Shown piece after piece: positions 7,364 through 20,856 of a stretch of 64,000 nucleotides of DNA (the first letter of the stretch is position 1; the number at the start of each line of letters is the position of its first letter). Below the pieces are notes generated by a model that saw only the letters and a list, made by a program, of their open reading frames with translations, made no database searches and was not told the DNA's origin. Position numbers and translations under genes: made by a program. Origin of the DNA: Leuconostoc fallax KCTC 3537 (GTDB lineage Bacteria; Bacillota; Bacilli; Lactobacillales; Lactobacillaceae); NCBI RefSeq assembly GCF_000165675.1, contig NZ_AEIZ01000026.1:1-64000 (forward strand), in the 5' to 3' direction.

Positions 7364-9040
7364 TTACTGAAATAAGAATACTTTGGTTTCGTATGGTCTT
7401 AGTTGATCACTCTGATCATCATCATAATTGCTAATCAAACACTGCTTGGCATTACGCTGCCCGTAATCACGTACAACATCTCGATCAGTAAAGTTACTCA
7501 AAACGAGCAATGTTTGCCCATTATAATGACGACGGTAAGCAAATACTTCATTGTCTTCTGGATCAATGGCTTCATAGCTACCATAGACAATCAATTCACT
7601 CTCGTGGCGTAGTTGAATGAGTCTTTGGTAATAATAAAAGACAGAATCATCATCTTCCAAAGATGCCTCGACATTGATATCAGTATAATTTGGATTAAGA
7701 TTAAACCAAGGTTTTCCAGTTGTAAAACCAGCGTTTTCTTCAGTTGACCATTGCATCGGTGTTCGCGCATGATCACGCGACATGGTTGCGAAATAGCGCA
7801 TCATCGTTTCCTTATCAACAATCTTGTCTTCTAAAACAAACTGTTGATAAGCATTCAAAGTTTCAATATCTTCATATTGAGAAATGTCGTCAAATTTAAC
7901 ATTCGTCATACCGATTTCTTCACCTTGATAAATATATGGTGTACCTTGCAACATATGTAAAGTTGTGGCTAACATTTTAGCTGCTTTGACACGATATTTA
8001 GGGTCATCTGTTGCAAATCGTGATACAGCACGTGGCTGATCATGGTTATTCCAATACAAGCTATTCCATCCCTTGCCATCAAGACCAAGTTGCCACTTAG
8101 ATAGCGATGCTTTAAGATCAGTCAGCTTAATCTTTTCATCATTCCATTTCGTTAATCTTTCATCTGGATTGGGCGTTAACGCAACGTGTTCAAACTGGAA
8201 TACCATATTCAGTTCATTTCCAGACAAATTAGTGTATTCTTGTGCCTTTTCAGGTGTTGCACCTGGCATCTCACCAACAGTCATCACATCATAATGGGAC
8301 AAAACTTTACTATTCATTTCTTGCAAAAATTCATTCAGACGCGGACCATTAGCAACAGCTGTTGCATCAGCATAAATGGCATTATCTGGTTTTGGTATAT
8401 CTGGTAATCCAGCTTCTTTGGATATCAAATTAATCACATCCATTCGGAACCCATCAATTCCCTTGTCTAGCCAAAATTTCATCAAATCCCATACTTCATT
8501 ACGGACAACTGGGTTTTCCCAATTCAAATCTGGTTGAACATCGGCAAAAAGATGCAAATAGTACTGTCCAGTAGCTTCGTCAAATTTCCAAGCTGAACCA
8601 CTGAAGAATGATCCCCAATTATTAGGTGCTTGACCATCAACAGGATCATGCCAAATGTAATAATCGCGATATGGATTATCTTTTGATTTTTTACTTTCAA
8701 TAAACCATTCATGTTGATCAGATGTATGATTAACCACAAGATCCATCATAATCTTCAATCCCAACTTGTGCGCCGTTGCTAGCATCTCATCATATTGTGC
8801 CATGGTGCCATAAGTTGGTTGGATATTCCGATAATCGCTAATATCATAACCGTTATCTTTGTTAGGTGAACAATAAATTGGATTTAACCAAATCACGTCT
8901 GCACCCAAACGTTTAATATAAGGTAATCGTTGCGTTAGACCACCAATATCGCCAATACCATCACCATCACTATCCTGAAAACTCATTGGATATACTTGAT
9001 AAACAACTGCTTCTTGCCACCAATTTTTCTTCTTCATCAT
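7364..9040 (-). CDS. GH13_31 alpha-1,6-glucosidase (oligo-1,6-glucosidase/dextran glucosidase)
   Basis: A 558-residue intracellular glycoside hydrolase of family 13. The catalytic residues are Asp201 (GFRMDVIN), Glu257 (VGEMPG) and Asp334 (NNHDQ). The QPDLNWENP motif marks the oligo-1,6-glucosidase group, and Val202 right after the nucleophile is the residue associated with alpha-1,6 rather than alpha-1,4 specificity. It should release glucose from isomaltose and isomalto-oligosaccharides, for example dextran fragments. It follows an MFS gene by seven bases in one operon opposite a LacI regulator. Confidence 0.9.
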   Translation of the reverse strand: MMKKKNWWQEAVVYQVYPMSFQDSDGDGIGDIGGLTQRLPYIKRLGADVIWLNPIYCSPNKDNGYDISDYRNIQPTYGTMAQYDEMLATAHKLGLKIMMDLVVNHTSDQHEWFIESKKSKDNPYRDYYIWHDPVDGQAPNNWGSFFSGSAWKFDEATGQYYLHLFADVQPDLNWENPVVRNEVWDLMKFWLDKGIDGFRMDVINLISKEAGLPDIPKPDNAIYADATAVANGPRLNEFLQEMNSKVLSHYDVMTVGEMPGATPEKAQEYTNLSGNELNMVFQFEHVALTPNPDERLTKWNDEKIKLTDLKASLSKWQLGLDGKGWNSLYWNNHDQPRAVSRFATDDPKYRVKAAKMLATTLHMLQGTPYIYQGEEIGMTNVKFDDISQYEDIETLNAYQQFVLEDKIVDKETMMRYFATMSRDHARTPMQWSTEENAGFTTGKPWFNLNPNYTDINVEASLEDDDSVFYYYQRLIQLRHESELIVYGSYEAIDPEDNEVFAYRRHYNGQTLLVLSNFTDRDVVRDYGQRNAKQCLISNYDDDQSDQLRPYETKVFLFQ

Positions 9041-9047
9041 TCATTTC

Positions 9048-10213
9048 CTACGCTTTCGTTATTTTAGAAACACTTCTACTAATCCACTGAAAAGCTACAA
9101 TACCAACAGTTACGATTAATAACACAATAAACATACCGATAAAACCATTACCACTAATTTTTGCTAATACCCTAACACCAATTGGGCTAATAAACGATCC
9201 CAAGTTACAGCCGATAAGCAAAACTGAATTACCTAAAGTTTCTGAGCCAGCAGGTGCAATCTTAGATAATAAATTAAATGCATAAGTACCAGCTAATGGA
9301 TAAGAAAAGCCACACAATATTGTACCTAATGACACAATATATAGATTACCACCTGTACCGATCAGAATAGCACCCAACGCCATTAAAAAAGTACCAATGG
9401 GTAGCGTCATGTAACGTGCCACTTTGTATATACGTCCAAATAAAAATCCCATTGCCATACCAGCTAAAGTGTTCAAAGAAATAATCAGACTAGCCGTTGT
9501 CGCTGATCCCAAAGCACCACGAACGATGATACTTGGTATCTGCACAATAATTGCTGTTGAACACATCACCAAGAATAGGAGTAATAGGGCTAGCAGCACT
9601 ACTGGCAAATTAATTCTTTGGTGTGCCTCTTTGTTTTCGTCATCAATTTGTGGTTCTGGTACATATCGCCAAAAGAAGATCATAATTGGAAATGCCAAGC
9701 CATAAATCAAGAATGCCATATGCCAATTAATTAACAACAATAGGCCGACAACTAAATTCAAAATACAGACACCAAGCTGTTCCATTGCAGAACGATTACC
9801 TAGCATTTGTGCTTTATCATGGCCGCTAAACAATAAATCAATAACCGTTATTGCCAGTGAATTAAATAGACCAATACCAATACCTAACAATAGTCGCGAT
9901 ATAAATATTGCTTCAAAACTCTGACTAAATACAGGAAATATACCAGCTACGCCTGTAATCATTAAGCCTAGCGCAATTGTTCGCTTAATACCTATCTTCT
10001 TTGCAATGGTACCTGAGATTAACAAGAATAACATAATTGTAAATTGCTGAACAGTTGCAATCATATCAATCATTTCCAATGAGATGTTGGGAAAATTCTT
10101 TGCCATTAACGGTAGTGCTGATGAAACTGCCGGACCAGTCGTAATAATTAGAGATATTGACAGTACCGCGTAACGCATCATACCAGTATGTGACGCGGAT
10201 ATTGCTTTTTCAT
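9048..10213 (-). CDS. MFS transporter of the isomalto-oligosaccharide locus (frameshift at start)
   Basis: A 12-helix major facilitator of about 388 residues. The ATG at 10213 has GAAAGG eight bases upstream, but the frame stops within 12 codons unless one A is added to the A5 run at 10206-10210; then it reads MKKAISASHTGMMRYAVLS. The next in-frame ATG (10181) lacks a ribosome-binding site. The transporter shares an operon with the GH13 alpha-1,6-glucosidase and faces a LacI gene, so import of short alpha-glucans is likely, though the sequence is not diagnostic of substrate. Confidence 0.75.
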
Positions 10214-10323
10214 GATATTAACCTTTCTCAAAATGTGGTGGATTGCATTCAATCAAGCATTATTCAAAAATAATATTAAATATTTGCCTATTGATTGAAT
10301 AACTAACGTGTTTAATCAAAATC

Positions 10324-10373
10324 GTGTAAACGTTTACACAAAGTACTATAACACTTTTATGCAAACGTTTGCA
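10324..10373. promoter_or_regulatory. LacI-type operator and cre-like site
   Basis: Two perfect palindromes lie in the divergent spacer: GTGTAAACGTTTACAC (10324-10339) and TGCAAACGTTTGCA (10360-10373), with centres 35 bp apart. The first fits the CcpA cre consensus as well as a LacI-family operator; the second departs from cre at the third base and is more likely specific for the adjacent LacI protein. Confidence 0.75.
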
Positions 10374-10458
10374 ATAGTTATTATATTTTTTATTTTACTA
10401 TTTTGCACGACTACCTTATAGTTAAACTAATGAATCTAAAATAAGCTAGGTAACAATT

Positions 10459-11457
10459 ATGGCTACTACAATAAAAGACATCGCCCGCGTCGCTGGCGTC
10501 TCTCCATCAACTGTTTCACGTATATTATCGAATAAGCAAACATTATATAGTGGCTATGCCACCGAAACCATTACCCGGGTTAAACAAATTGCTGAAGACT
10601 TAAATTATCGAAAAAATCGTTCAGCAATTGAGTTAGTAACTAAAACAAGTCAAGTATTGGGAATTATTTTATCGGCAACTCCGACTAACTTTGCGCAAGA
10701 GATTATTTCTGGTATCCAAAAAGAAGCTTCTTTACACCATATGGATACCATTATTGCTTATGCTGGTGAAGATGATGACGCCTTACAGCTTCAGGCACTC
10801 AAAACAATCTCTGAAAGAAGTGTTAAGGGGATTCTCTTACTCGGTATTACACTTAGCCCAACTAATGAACATTTCTTACGTTCTGCTGATATTCCCTATA
10901 TATTTCTATCAGTTGCTCAATCTGAACCAGATTTACATTTCATTGCATCAAACGATTTTGATATTGGGTATCAAGCAACCCAATATCTCATTAATCATGG
11001 CCATCATGATATCGCTTTTGTTGGTGCTAATCTTGAATCTTGTGTGGGACATCTACGTCTTGATGGCTATCGTCAAGCGCTGAAGGAGCATCATATTACT
11101 TATCACGACGATTATGTGATCGGTGGTAATTGGCTTTACGTTGATGGTGTTCATGCCGTCAATATTTTACAAACGCAAGTTAACTTAACTGCTATTTTAG
11201 CTGGAAGTGATTTAGTCGCTGCTGGTGTAATGAATCGTGCACGTCAATTGAACCGCGTCATCCCTTCTGATTTATCAGTTATGGGCATTGATGGCACACT
11301 ACTGTGTGACGTTATTTATCCACAATTAACCAGCATTAAACAATCATTTTACGAAATGGGCGTTCAAGGTACCAAACAAATTATCGAAAAAACTCACATT
11401 GAGAGTGCCTATACATCGATTTCTATAAAAGATGGTGCCAGTGTTACAACACACTAA
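10459..11457 (+). CDS. LacI/GalR-family regulator of the GH13-MFS operon
   Basis: A 332-residue repressor with an N-terminal LacI helix-turn-helix (IKDIARVAGVSPSTVSRIL, residues 5-23) and a periplasmic-binding-protein-like effector domain. It is divergent from the MFS and alpha-1,6-glucosidase genes, with two palindromic operators between them, so it most likely represses that operon until an alpha-glucoside inducer appears. The inducer is not known. It is intact, ending just before a strong terminator at 11461. Confidence 0.88.
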   Translation: MATTIKDIARVAGVSPSTVSRILSNKQTLYSGYATETITRVKQIAEDLNYRKNRSAIELVTKTSQVLGIILSATPTNFAQEIISGIQKEASLHHMDTIIAYAGEDDDALQLQALKTISERSVKGILLLGITLSPTNEHFLRSADIPYIFLSVAQSEPDLHFIASNDFDIGYQATQYLINHGHHDIAFVGANLESCVGHLRLDGYRQALKEHHITYHDDYVIGGNWLYVDGVHAVNILQTQVNLTAILAGSDLVAAGVMNRARQLNRVIPSDLSVMGIDGTLLCDVIYPQLTSIKQSFYEMGVQGTKQIIEKTHIESAYTSISIKDGASVTTH

Positions 11458-11460
11458 ATA

Positions 11461-11494
11461 AAAAACATCAGTGTCCCTCGACACTGATGTTTTT
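11461..11494. terminator. Intrinsic terminator after lacI-like gene
   Basis: 15-bp stem (arms 11461-11475 and 11480-11494) with a CCTC loop, T-rich on the plus side. Confidence 0.9.
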
Positions 11495-11592
11495 ATTTTA
11501 TAATGCGCAAATCATCATTATCTTGATAAAAGCGTTAAAATAAAAAATGAAAGGATGATTACTAGAACGTAATCAACATACTTAACAACCAT

Positions 11593-12060
11593 ATGAAACC
11601 TAATAAAATTAATTTACAAAATATTCCTACAAGGATTAAAGTTGCAGCACTCCTGAATATCTTGTTTATGATTATCACTGTTATTTATAATGTTTATTTG
11701 TATCATCATAATCATATGCTTAAATCTATGCCTGAACGTAAGTTCCCTCTTCAAAATAACTACGCTTGGCTCACTGCAAATAATGGTACGTCAATTCATT
11801 ATTTTGTATTTGGTCTATTGATTCTTGTGATCCTCACCAGCTTTAGTTTTTACTTCGTCATGAAAACGATTAAAGCCGTGGATGTCGACCGTAAACATTT
11901 TTCATTCTTGTTGGCCATCATCAGTAGTGTTATGACACTAATTTTAACAATCATTATGATTGTACAATTGGCTTCACCAATATTGGCAGCTTTACTCGTT
12001 ATCCTCGCTTTAACTGGCGCCATTATACTAGGTAGTAAAGCTTCACAAAATAAAAGATAA
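11593..12060 (+). CDS. Hypothetical membrane protein, four helices
   Basis: A 155-residue protein I do not recognise. Four hydrophobic segments are visible: about residues 17-37, 70-92, 103-123 and 127-147, with a hydrophilic loop after the first and a short basic C-terminus (SKASQNKR). The ATG at 11593 has no clear ribosome-binding site, so the start is uncertain. It stands alone between the lacI-like gene terminator and the nucleobase permease gene; no functional link is evident. Confidence 0.55.
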   Translation: MKPNKINLQNIPTRIKVAALLNILFMIITVIYNVYLYHHNHMLKSMPERKFPLQNNYAWLTANNGTSIHYFVFGLLILVILTSFSFYFVMKTIKAVDVDRKHFSFLLAIISSVMTLILTIIMIVQLASPILAALLVILALTGAIILGSKASQNKR

Positions 12061-12065
12061 TAAAA

Positions 12066-12126
12066 GACGAACTTTATTTCGTTTATAAGCGAAATATTTA
12101 CAATATAAACAAATTATAACGAACTT
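12066..12126 (+). promoter_or_regulatory. PurBox-like repeats upstream of the permease
   Basis: The octamer ACGAACTT occurs at 12066-12073 and 12119-12126, and the first copy forms ACGAA-N6-TTCGT with flanking bases. The octamer overlaps the core of the PurR box of lactic acid bacteria (CCGAAC) but lacks the first C. A hairpin ATTTCG/CGAAAT lies at 12076-12095. Purine control fits the genes downstream but the match is imperfect. Confidence 0.3.
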
Positions 12127-12191
12127 AAATCTCTTTTTATATGCTATTATATGATTTATGAATGAACATCACATATAGGAGATTTTTTATT

Positions 12192-13268
12192 ATGCACTGG
12201 TTTCAAGACTTCATTGCAGCCATCAGTGTCGTGCTTAATGGTATTCCACAAGGTATCTTAGCCATGTCATTGGGGTTCGCTGTTTTTCCAACCACTTTTT
12301 CTTTTGTCTTTGCCTCAGCTGTCAACGGTACTTTTGGCTCAGTAGCACCGCTTTCTTTCCAGGCCGAATCGCTTGCATTAACTGGCGGTCTAGGTAAAGA
12401 TATGCGGGAGCGTGTTTCCATCGTTTTCTTTGGTTCCGTTATTATGGCATTTATTGGCTTTTCAGGTATGTTGACCAAAATTGTTGATTTCATGGGAGCG
12501 CCCATTATGGCCGGTATGATGGCAGGTGTTGGTATCATGTTAAGTCGAATCGCAATTAATATGGCAAAAGATGATAAGCAAGTCGGCATTATTTCAATTT
12601 TAGTCGCTGGTTTGACATATATCTTGACGCAAGATTTAATTTGGACAATTGCACTATCCGTTATTTTATCTAGCTGTTATGCCCGTTTTGTCCAAAATTA
12701 TGAACAAACATTGCCTGCCCATATTACTGCCCGTAAATTTACCTTTTATAAACCTAAGATGAGTTTCAATATTTTACGTGGTGCCTTGAGTCTGGCCTGT
12801 TTGAATATTGGCGCTAATATCTCATATGGTTTAATTACTGGATCGATGACTGGTATAAAACCCAATCCAGTAGATCTTAATTTATTAACGTCAACACAAG
12901 CACTAGCTGATATGGGTACCAGTCTTTTAGGTGGTGCGCCTGTAGAAGCCATTATTTCAGTTACTGCTAGTGCCCCTGAACCAGTTATAGCCGGTATCAT
13001 GATGATGCTTATGATGGCTATCATTTTATTTACTGGTTGGTTACCCAAAATTGGTAAATATGTTCCGAGTACATCCATTGCTGGTTTTTTGTTAGTTCTT
13101 GGCGCCGTCGTTATCTTCCCGGCTGATGCTGCAACAGCTCTAGGTGGAACACAGATTATCATTCCAGCAATTACATTAGTTGTCACCGCAATTATTGATC
13201 CTTTTGCAGGACTTTTGATTGCTGGCATTTTGAAATTCTTATTGCCCGTCGTAGGTTTTGGAGCTTAA
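12192..13268 (+). CDS. NCS2/AzgA-like nucleobase permease
   Basis: A polytopic membrane protein of 358 residues with about ten or more helices and the pattern of nucleobase:cation symporters (GTFGSVAPLSFQAES early, GGAPVEAIISVTASAP late). I placed the start at the ATG at 12192 because AGGAGA lies ten bases before it; the upstream ATG at 12162 would put that site inside the gene. It is followed four bases later by a phosphoribosyltransferase, so purine or xanthine uptake and salvage is the likely role. Some databases name such proteins PTS IIC; I see no PTS features. Confidence 0.7.
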   Translation: MHWFQDFIAAISVVLNGIPQGILAMSLGFAVFPTTFSFVFASAVNGTFGSVAPLSFQAESLALTGGLGKDMRERVSIVFFGSVIMAFIGFSGMLTKIVDFMGAPIMAGMMAGVGIMLSRIAINMAKDDKQVGIISILVAGLTYILTQDLIWTIALSVILSSCYARFVQNYEQTLPAHITARKFTFYKPKMSFNILRGALSLACLNIGANISYGLITGSMTGIKPNPVDLNLLTSTQALADMGTSLLGGAPVEAIISVTASAPEPVIAGIMMMLMMAIILFTGWLPKIGKYVPSTSIAGFLLVLGAVVIFPADAATALGGTQIIIPAITLVVTAIIDPFAGLLIAGILKFLLPVVGFGA

Positions 13269-13271
13269 AAC

Positions 13272-13826
13272 ATGATATCAAAAAATTATACTTTAGCAAT
13301 CGGTCACGTAAAACGTGACCTCCCCATTGTACCGATCAACTCAACAACGAGTATTGCGTCATTTGTTTTGCTCGGCGATGCAGAATTAGCACATGAAGCA
13401 GCGCAACAATTAAAAAATCGATTACCTAAAGATTTCGACTGTATTGTCACGATGGAAAGTAAAGGTATTCCTTTAGCACAAGAATTAGCTGTACTCATGC
13501 AGCAACCACGTTATGTCGTCCTACGCAAGTCTGTTAAAAGCTATATGAACTCACCACTGACGACAGACGTTTCAGCAATTACAACACAAGCACATCAACA
13601 ACTTGTCTTGGATCAAAATGACGCTGATTATTTGCAAAATAAAAACATCATCTTATTAGATGATGTTATTAGTAGTGGTGGTTCCTTATTAGCTGCTGAA
13701 ACCTTATTACAGCAGATCAATGTTAAAATTATAACCAAAGCGGCTATATTGGCTGAAGGCGATGCCGCAAAACGCGACGATATTGTCTATCTTCAACCCC
13801 TCCCTCTATTTAAACCTGATGCATGA
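13272..13826 (+). CDS. Purine phosphoribosyltransferase-like protein
   Basis: A 184-residue type I phosphoribosyltransferase: the PRPP-binding motif IILLDDVISSGGSL sits at about residues 124-137 and a flexible-loop region precedes it. It resembles adenine/xanthine phosphoribosyltransferases, which convert a free base and PRPP to the nucleotide. The gene begins four bases after the permease stop, forming an uptake-and-trap pair. The exact base is not determinable. A terminator follows at 13845. Confidence 0.8.
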   Translation: MISKNYTLAIGHVKRDLPIVPINSTTSIASFVLLGDAELAHEAAQQLKNRLPKDFDCIVTMESKGIPLAQELAVLMQQPRYVVLRKSVKSYMNSPLTTDVSAITTQAHQQLVLDQNDADYLQNKNIILLDDVISSGGSLLAAETLLQQINVKIITKAAILAEGDAAKRDDIVYLQPLPLFKPDA

Positions 13827-13844
13827 TAATAGATAATTTGCACG

Positions 13845-13867
13845 GCATTCTAACTGAATGCTTTTTT
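13845..13867 (+). terminator. Intrinsic terminator after the phosphoribosyltransferase gene
   Basis: Stem GCATTC/GAATGC with a 5-base loop followed by T6. Confidence 0.85.
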
Positions 13868-13875
13868 ATTTTGCA

Positions 13876-14424
13876 TCAAAATTGAGTGGCATGTATTAAA
13901 GTACGTGCTACTTTTTCTGGGCTTTCGGGTTGTGCTTTAACCAACCACTTATTTAAAACATTAAATAATCCACCGATTGAGAAGCTCATAATATAATCAA
14001 TTTCTTCTTGGTTTTCTGTAAGATGCCACGGCGCATCAAACATTGTATAAACTCCCGAAAGTTGCTGCGTCATCTGCAATGAAACACGATAAAAAAGTTG
14101 CTGTTCAATGAGTAGCCTAACAATATCACGTTCTTGCCACCAAAATTCAAAGAAACGCTGCCATATCTCTTCAAATGGTGTGTGTACCATATCGATTTTT
14201 TGGCATTCAGTAATATAATCTTGTGTTTTATTGTGACAATAATAATCAATCAAATCATCTTTATGGTCAAAATATCGATAAAAAGTTCTACGTGATAGCC
14301 CTGCTTCTTGACAAATATCTGCAACTTTAATCGTTTGATAATCTTGCTCCTGTAATAATTTAACAAGTGCTTCCCATATCCAAAGGCACGACTGCGCTGC
14401 TTGTCGTTGTTTTCCATTTAGCAT
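13876..14424 (-). CDS. TetR-family regulator
   Basis: A 182-residue TetR/AcrR repressor: helix-turn-helix IKVADICQEAGLSRRTFYRYF at the N-terminus (about residues 33-53; ATG at 14424 preceded by AGGAAGAGAG), then an all-helical ligand domain with many Trp residues. It is divergent from a DHA2 drug exporter, and a 12-bp inverted repeat spans the exporter promoter region, so it most likely represses the exporter. The ligand is unknown. A GTG at 14445 is an alternative start. Confidence 0.85.
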   Translation of the reverse strand: MLNGKQRQAAQSCLWIWEALVKLLQEQDYQTIKVADICQEAGLSRRTFYRYFDHKDDLIDYYCHNKTQDYITECQKIDMVHTPFEEIWQRFFEFWWQERDIVRLLIEQQLFYRVSLQMTQQLSGVYTMFDAPWHLTENQEEIDYIMSFSIGGLFNVLNKWLVKAQPESPEKVARTLIHATQF

Positions 14425-14480
14425 AACAATTCTCTCTTCCTGCACATAAACTCATTTATGTAGCACTTTAACATCATGTA

Positions 14481-14558
14481 TTGTAAATCCTTGCGTCTTG
14501 AGTATACTAAACCCAGCAATAAATGTCACACATGTAACCAATTCCAACATTTGTGACA
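14481..14558 (+). promoter_or_regulatory. Exporter promoter and TetR operator candidate
   Basis: A promoter TTGTAA-16 bp-TATACT lies at 14481-14508. Just downstream are 12-bp arms TGTCACACATGT (14524-14535) and ACATTTGTGACA (14547-14558), matching at 11 of 12 positions and separated by 11 bp, between promoter and ribosome-binding site. The position suits repression by the adjacent TetR protein. Confidence 0.6.
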
Positions 14559-14575
14559 CATAAAGGAGAATAACA

Positions 14576-16314
14576 ATGCAAAAAGTAAGACCAGTATTAC
14601 CGTTGCTCATTATCGGTAATATTCTGTGCATGATGGATGTTTCAATTGTGACCATCATTATGCCAAAATTACAAAGTACCTTCAATGTCAGTTTAGATGA
14701 TTTATCCTGGGTTATTAATATTTACACCATTATCTTTGCTGCATTTATTATTCCATTCGGTCGCTTAGCCGATAAAATGGGGCGTAATAAATTAATTTTA
14801 TTGGTTTATGTATTTTTGGCCTCGGTTCATTAGGTAGCGGGACTGCTGTAAATCTTAATGTGCTACTGATTTTTCGTGCGATTCAAAGCTTAGGTGCAGC
14901 AATTATTATTCCAACAAGTATGGTGGTTGCACTAGAACTCACTGATAGCAAAAATCGTAATAAAATAATGGGTATTCTTGCTGGATCACAAGGTTTAGCC
15001 GTTGCACTTGGTCCATGTGTGGGTGGCTTTATTTCACAGTACTGGGATTGGCGATGGGTCTTTTTCATTAACATCCCCTTCATCATATTAATATTATTAC
15101 GATTACCCTTTGTACTATCTATCAAAAATGAACAAACCATTCAAACTAAAAACGACTGGTTTGGCACTTTTTTGAGTATCATTGCACTCTTCACATTATC
15201 CCTGGGATTAATTAAAGGCAATAGTTGGGGTTGGCATAGTCAGATTATTCTACTCTTATTCCTTATTGCCTTACTAGCATCTATTCTATTTCTATTCTGG
15301 GAACGACATATCGCACATCCTATGATTGACTTATCTTTATTCAAAAGTCGTAATTTCAACGCAGCCTGTTTTGCTTTGATTTTATGTAATTTCTTTCTAG
15401 GTGGCATGGTCGTTCTCATGCCGACATTTTTAACTAAAATACACAATCTTAGTGAAATCCATGCAGCGCTCTTAATTACGCCGTATTCCGTTTCCGTTAT
15501 GATCGCTGTTGTTTTGTCAGCATTACTAGCGAAAAGAATCAATCACAAATTCATGATTGGCACTGGTTTTTTACTCATTAGTGGGAGTTATTATGTTCTG
15601 AGTCAACTTCCGGATAAAGACTACGTCCTACAATTAATTATAAGTGACATCTTATTAGGTATCGGTTTTGGGATGGTTGCAGCTATCGCGAATATCATGG
15701 TTATTGCTGACTTCCATGGTGTTCAATTAACCTCATCGCAGAGTGTGGCCAATGTTTTGCGTCAAGTTGGTTTAGTATTATCTATTGCTGTTTGCATGTC
15801 GCTATTAACGAGTTATCTTACTACCGCCAAATCACATACTTTAGCTTATAGCTATGATCGACTGGAAACCCTTCATTTAAACCAGCAACAGCAGAAAACT
15901 ATTAAAAAGAAACTAGCTCAAAAACTTAATGCTAACCACCAATCAATCAATTCTAATCAAAGTAGTATCAAAGTACCCAAAGTCGTAATATCTGAAGCCA
16001 AACGACATACACTTATCAATACGCATTATCAAGATGCTTTACAACATATTGCCACACAGAAAAAAGTGACGGTGGATCAAATACCAGCATCTACCAAAGC
16101 CCTAATACGACAACAAATAACACATACAGTTAATACAACAATTAATCAAAAAGAATCTACCATTCATGCAAAAATTCAGCATTTTACGGTTGATGTGCAT
16201 CGTCAACTCAAAAAGAACGTTGCTAAAGCCTTTCTAAACGTTTATCAGGTTATTTTCCCAATCGCATTATTATCAATAGCTGTTATTTTTATATTTAAAC
16301 CGAAACATCAATGA
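14576..16314 (+). CDS. DHA2-family (14-helix) MFS multidrug exporter, frameshifted
   Basis: An EmrB/QacA-type exporter of about 579 residues (MMDVSIVTIIMPKLQ in helix 1, RLADKMGRNKL in loop 2-3, GPCVGGFISQYWDWRWVFFI in helices 5-6). A large hydrophilic insert of about 130 residues lies before the last helix. The frame breaks after LLVYVF; one extra T in the T5 run at 14813-14817 restores FFGLGSLGSGTAVNLN. AAGGAG precedes the ATG at 14576. Expression is probably controlled by the divergent TetR protein. Substrates cannot be assigned. Confidence 0.82.
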
Positions 16315-16317
16315 TAC

Positions 16318-16350
16318 AAAAAAAGGCCGTGATAGCTCACAGCCTTTTTT
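16318..16350. terminator. Bidirectional intrinsic terminator
   Basis: An 8-bp GC-rich stem (GGCCGTGA with TCACAGCC, one G.T pair) flanked by A7 and T6, between the convergent exporter and bglA genes. Confidence 0.88.
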
Positions 16351-16353
16351 GTT

Positions 16354-19692
<3,339 letters not shown>

Positions 19693-19715
19693 TATCATTC
19701 ACCCTTTATAACCAC

Positions 19716-19797
19716 AAAACCCAAGCCAATGCGAACTAACGTTAAAAACGCCGTTCATCATTAACTTGGGTTTTGCCTAATTGAATAGTTACAATCC
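19716..19797 (-). promoter_or_regulatory. RAT antiterminator and terminator upstream of bglP
   Basis: On the minus strand the sequence GGATTGTAACTATTC...GGCAAAACC (19766-19797) matches the ribonucleic antiterminator bound by BglG/LicT proteins. Its 3' end overlaps the left arm of a terminator, AAAACCCAAG (19765-19774) pairing with CTTGGGTTTT (19716-19725). LicT binding would favour the RAT fold and let transcription enter bglP. Confidence 0.88.
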
Positions 19798-19799
19798 CT

Positions 19800-20656
19800 T
19801 CAATCGTGCTGATTGAGTTCATTTATGATTCTTTGAATGTGTATCGTAATATAAACTTGTTCATTAACAGAAACATCGCGATGCAATTTAGTTTGTACGA
19901 ATTGCATAATTTTCTGTGTACATTTAAATGCTTGTGGGTATTTTTTAAAGATATGTTCGTACAAAACATCATCTGGTTGTTCTGATTTCTGATTTTTTGC
20001 TGTCGTTGTGATCCGTTCCACGAAGAAACGTAAATGGACAAGAAATCGCTGATAACTAATACTTGTTTCATCTAATTGAATTTGTAATTGGTATTGCACA
20101 ATGGTCAAAATATCACGAATCAATTGGGTCATTTCTGTACCCTTTTTAATATTTGATTGTGAAGAGGTCCGATTTTCAACAAATTTTAAAGCAATAAAGC
20201 CTGCTTCATCTTCTGCCAACGTAATACCAAATTCCCGCGTAATTAATTGTAGTGCTTCTTGACCAACTGTATACTCCATTGGATAAAAATGTTGAATTTC
20301 CCATAATAATTCATTTCGAATCACAATGTCATCTCTTGCTCTTTGGATGGCAAAATGAATATGATCCGTCACTGCAATTAATAGATAAGCATTGAACTTA
20401 GTATTTAATTTATCCTCTGCCAACCGAATAATTTTGGATGAGATTTCAAAGTATTCTGGAGGAATATCATGAATCAATTCATTAAATAATGATAACCAGT
20501 GTTCTTCTGTTGGTGTATAAATTTTATCAATCTGGTTTTCATTAATTGCTTGGCCAACTTTTTTTGAAATCCAAGACCTTTTCCAATTAAAACAACTTCA
20601 TGTCCATTATTTTCAGCCAGCAACACATTATTGTTAAATATTTTCTTTATTTCCAT
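19800..20656 (-). CDS. licT: LicT/BglG-family transcriptional antiterminator, frameshifted
   Basis: A protein of about 285 residues: an N-terminal CAT RNA-binding domain (MEIKKIFNNNVLLAE, VVLIGKGLGFQKK) followed by two PRD domains with regulatory His residues (VTDHIHFA, FVEHI-like sites). The frame breaks right after GFQKK; one A added to the A7 run (T7 on plus, 20569-20575) restores KKVGQAINENQIDKIY. It controls itself and bglP through RAT sites at 20750-20782 and 19766-19797. PTS phosphorylation of the PRDs normally sets activity. Confidence 0.87.
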
Positions 20657-20682
20657 CAACCACTTCCTGACTTTCAAATATG

Positions 20683-20782
20683 TAAAAATAAAAACCTAAC
20701 AATAAATGTCGAGACGTTTCCCCTAAAGGTTCATCTCAAACAGTATATCGTTAGGTTTTGCCCGTTAGAACGGTTACAATCC
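20683..20782 (-). promoter_or_regulatory. RAT antiterminator and terminator upstream of licT
   Basis: Minus-strand GGATTGTAACCG...GGGCAAAACCTAAC (20750-20782) is a second RAT. Its end forms a terminator with GTTAGGTTTTTATTTTT (20683-20700). The same arrangement before bglP implies autoregulated antitermination of the whole beta-glucoside operon. Confidence 0.88.
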
Positions 20783-20856
20783 TTACCACATTTAAATTGT
20801 ACACTATTTTGTAAGCGGTTTCAATAGACTTTTATCTTATTTATTTTTCAGCCAAA

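Noticed and set aside
12192-13268. PTS sugar transporter IIC component
   Set aside because: No PTS motifs and no IIA/IIB genes nearby; sequence pattern and the adjacent phosphoribosyltransferase fit a nucleobase permease.
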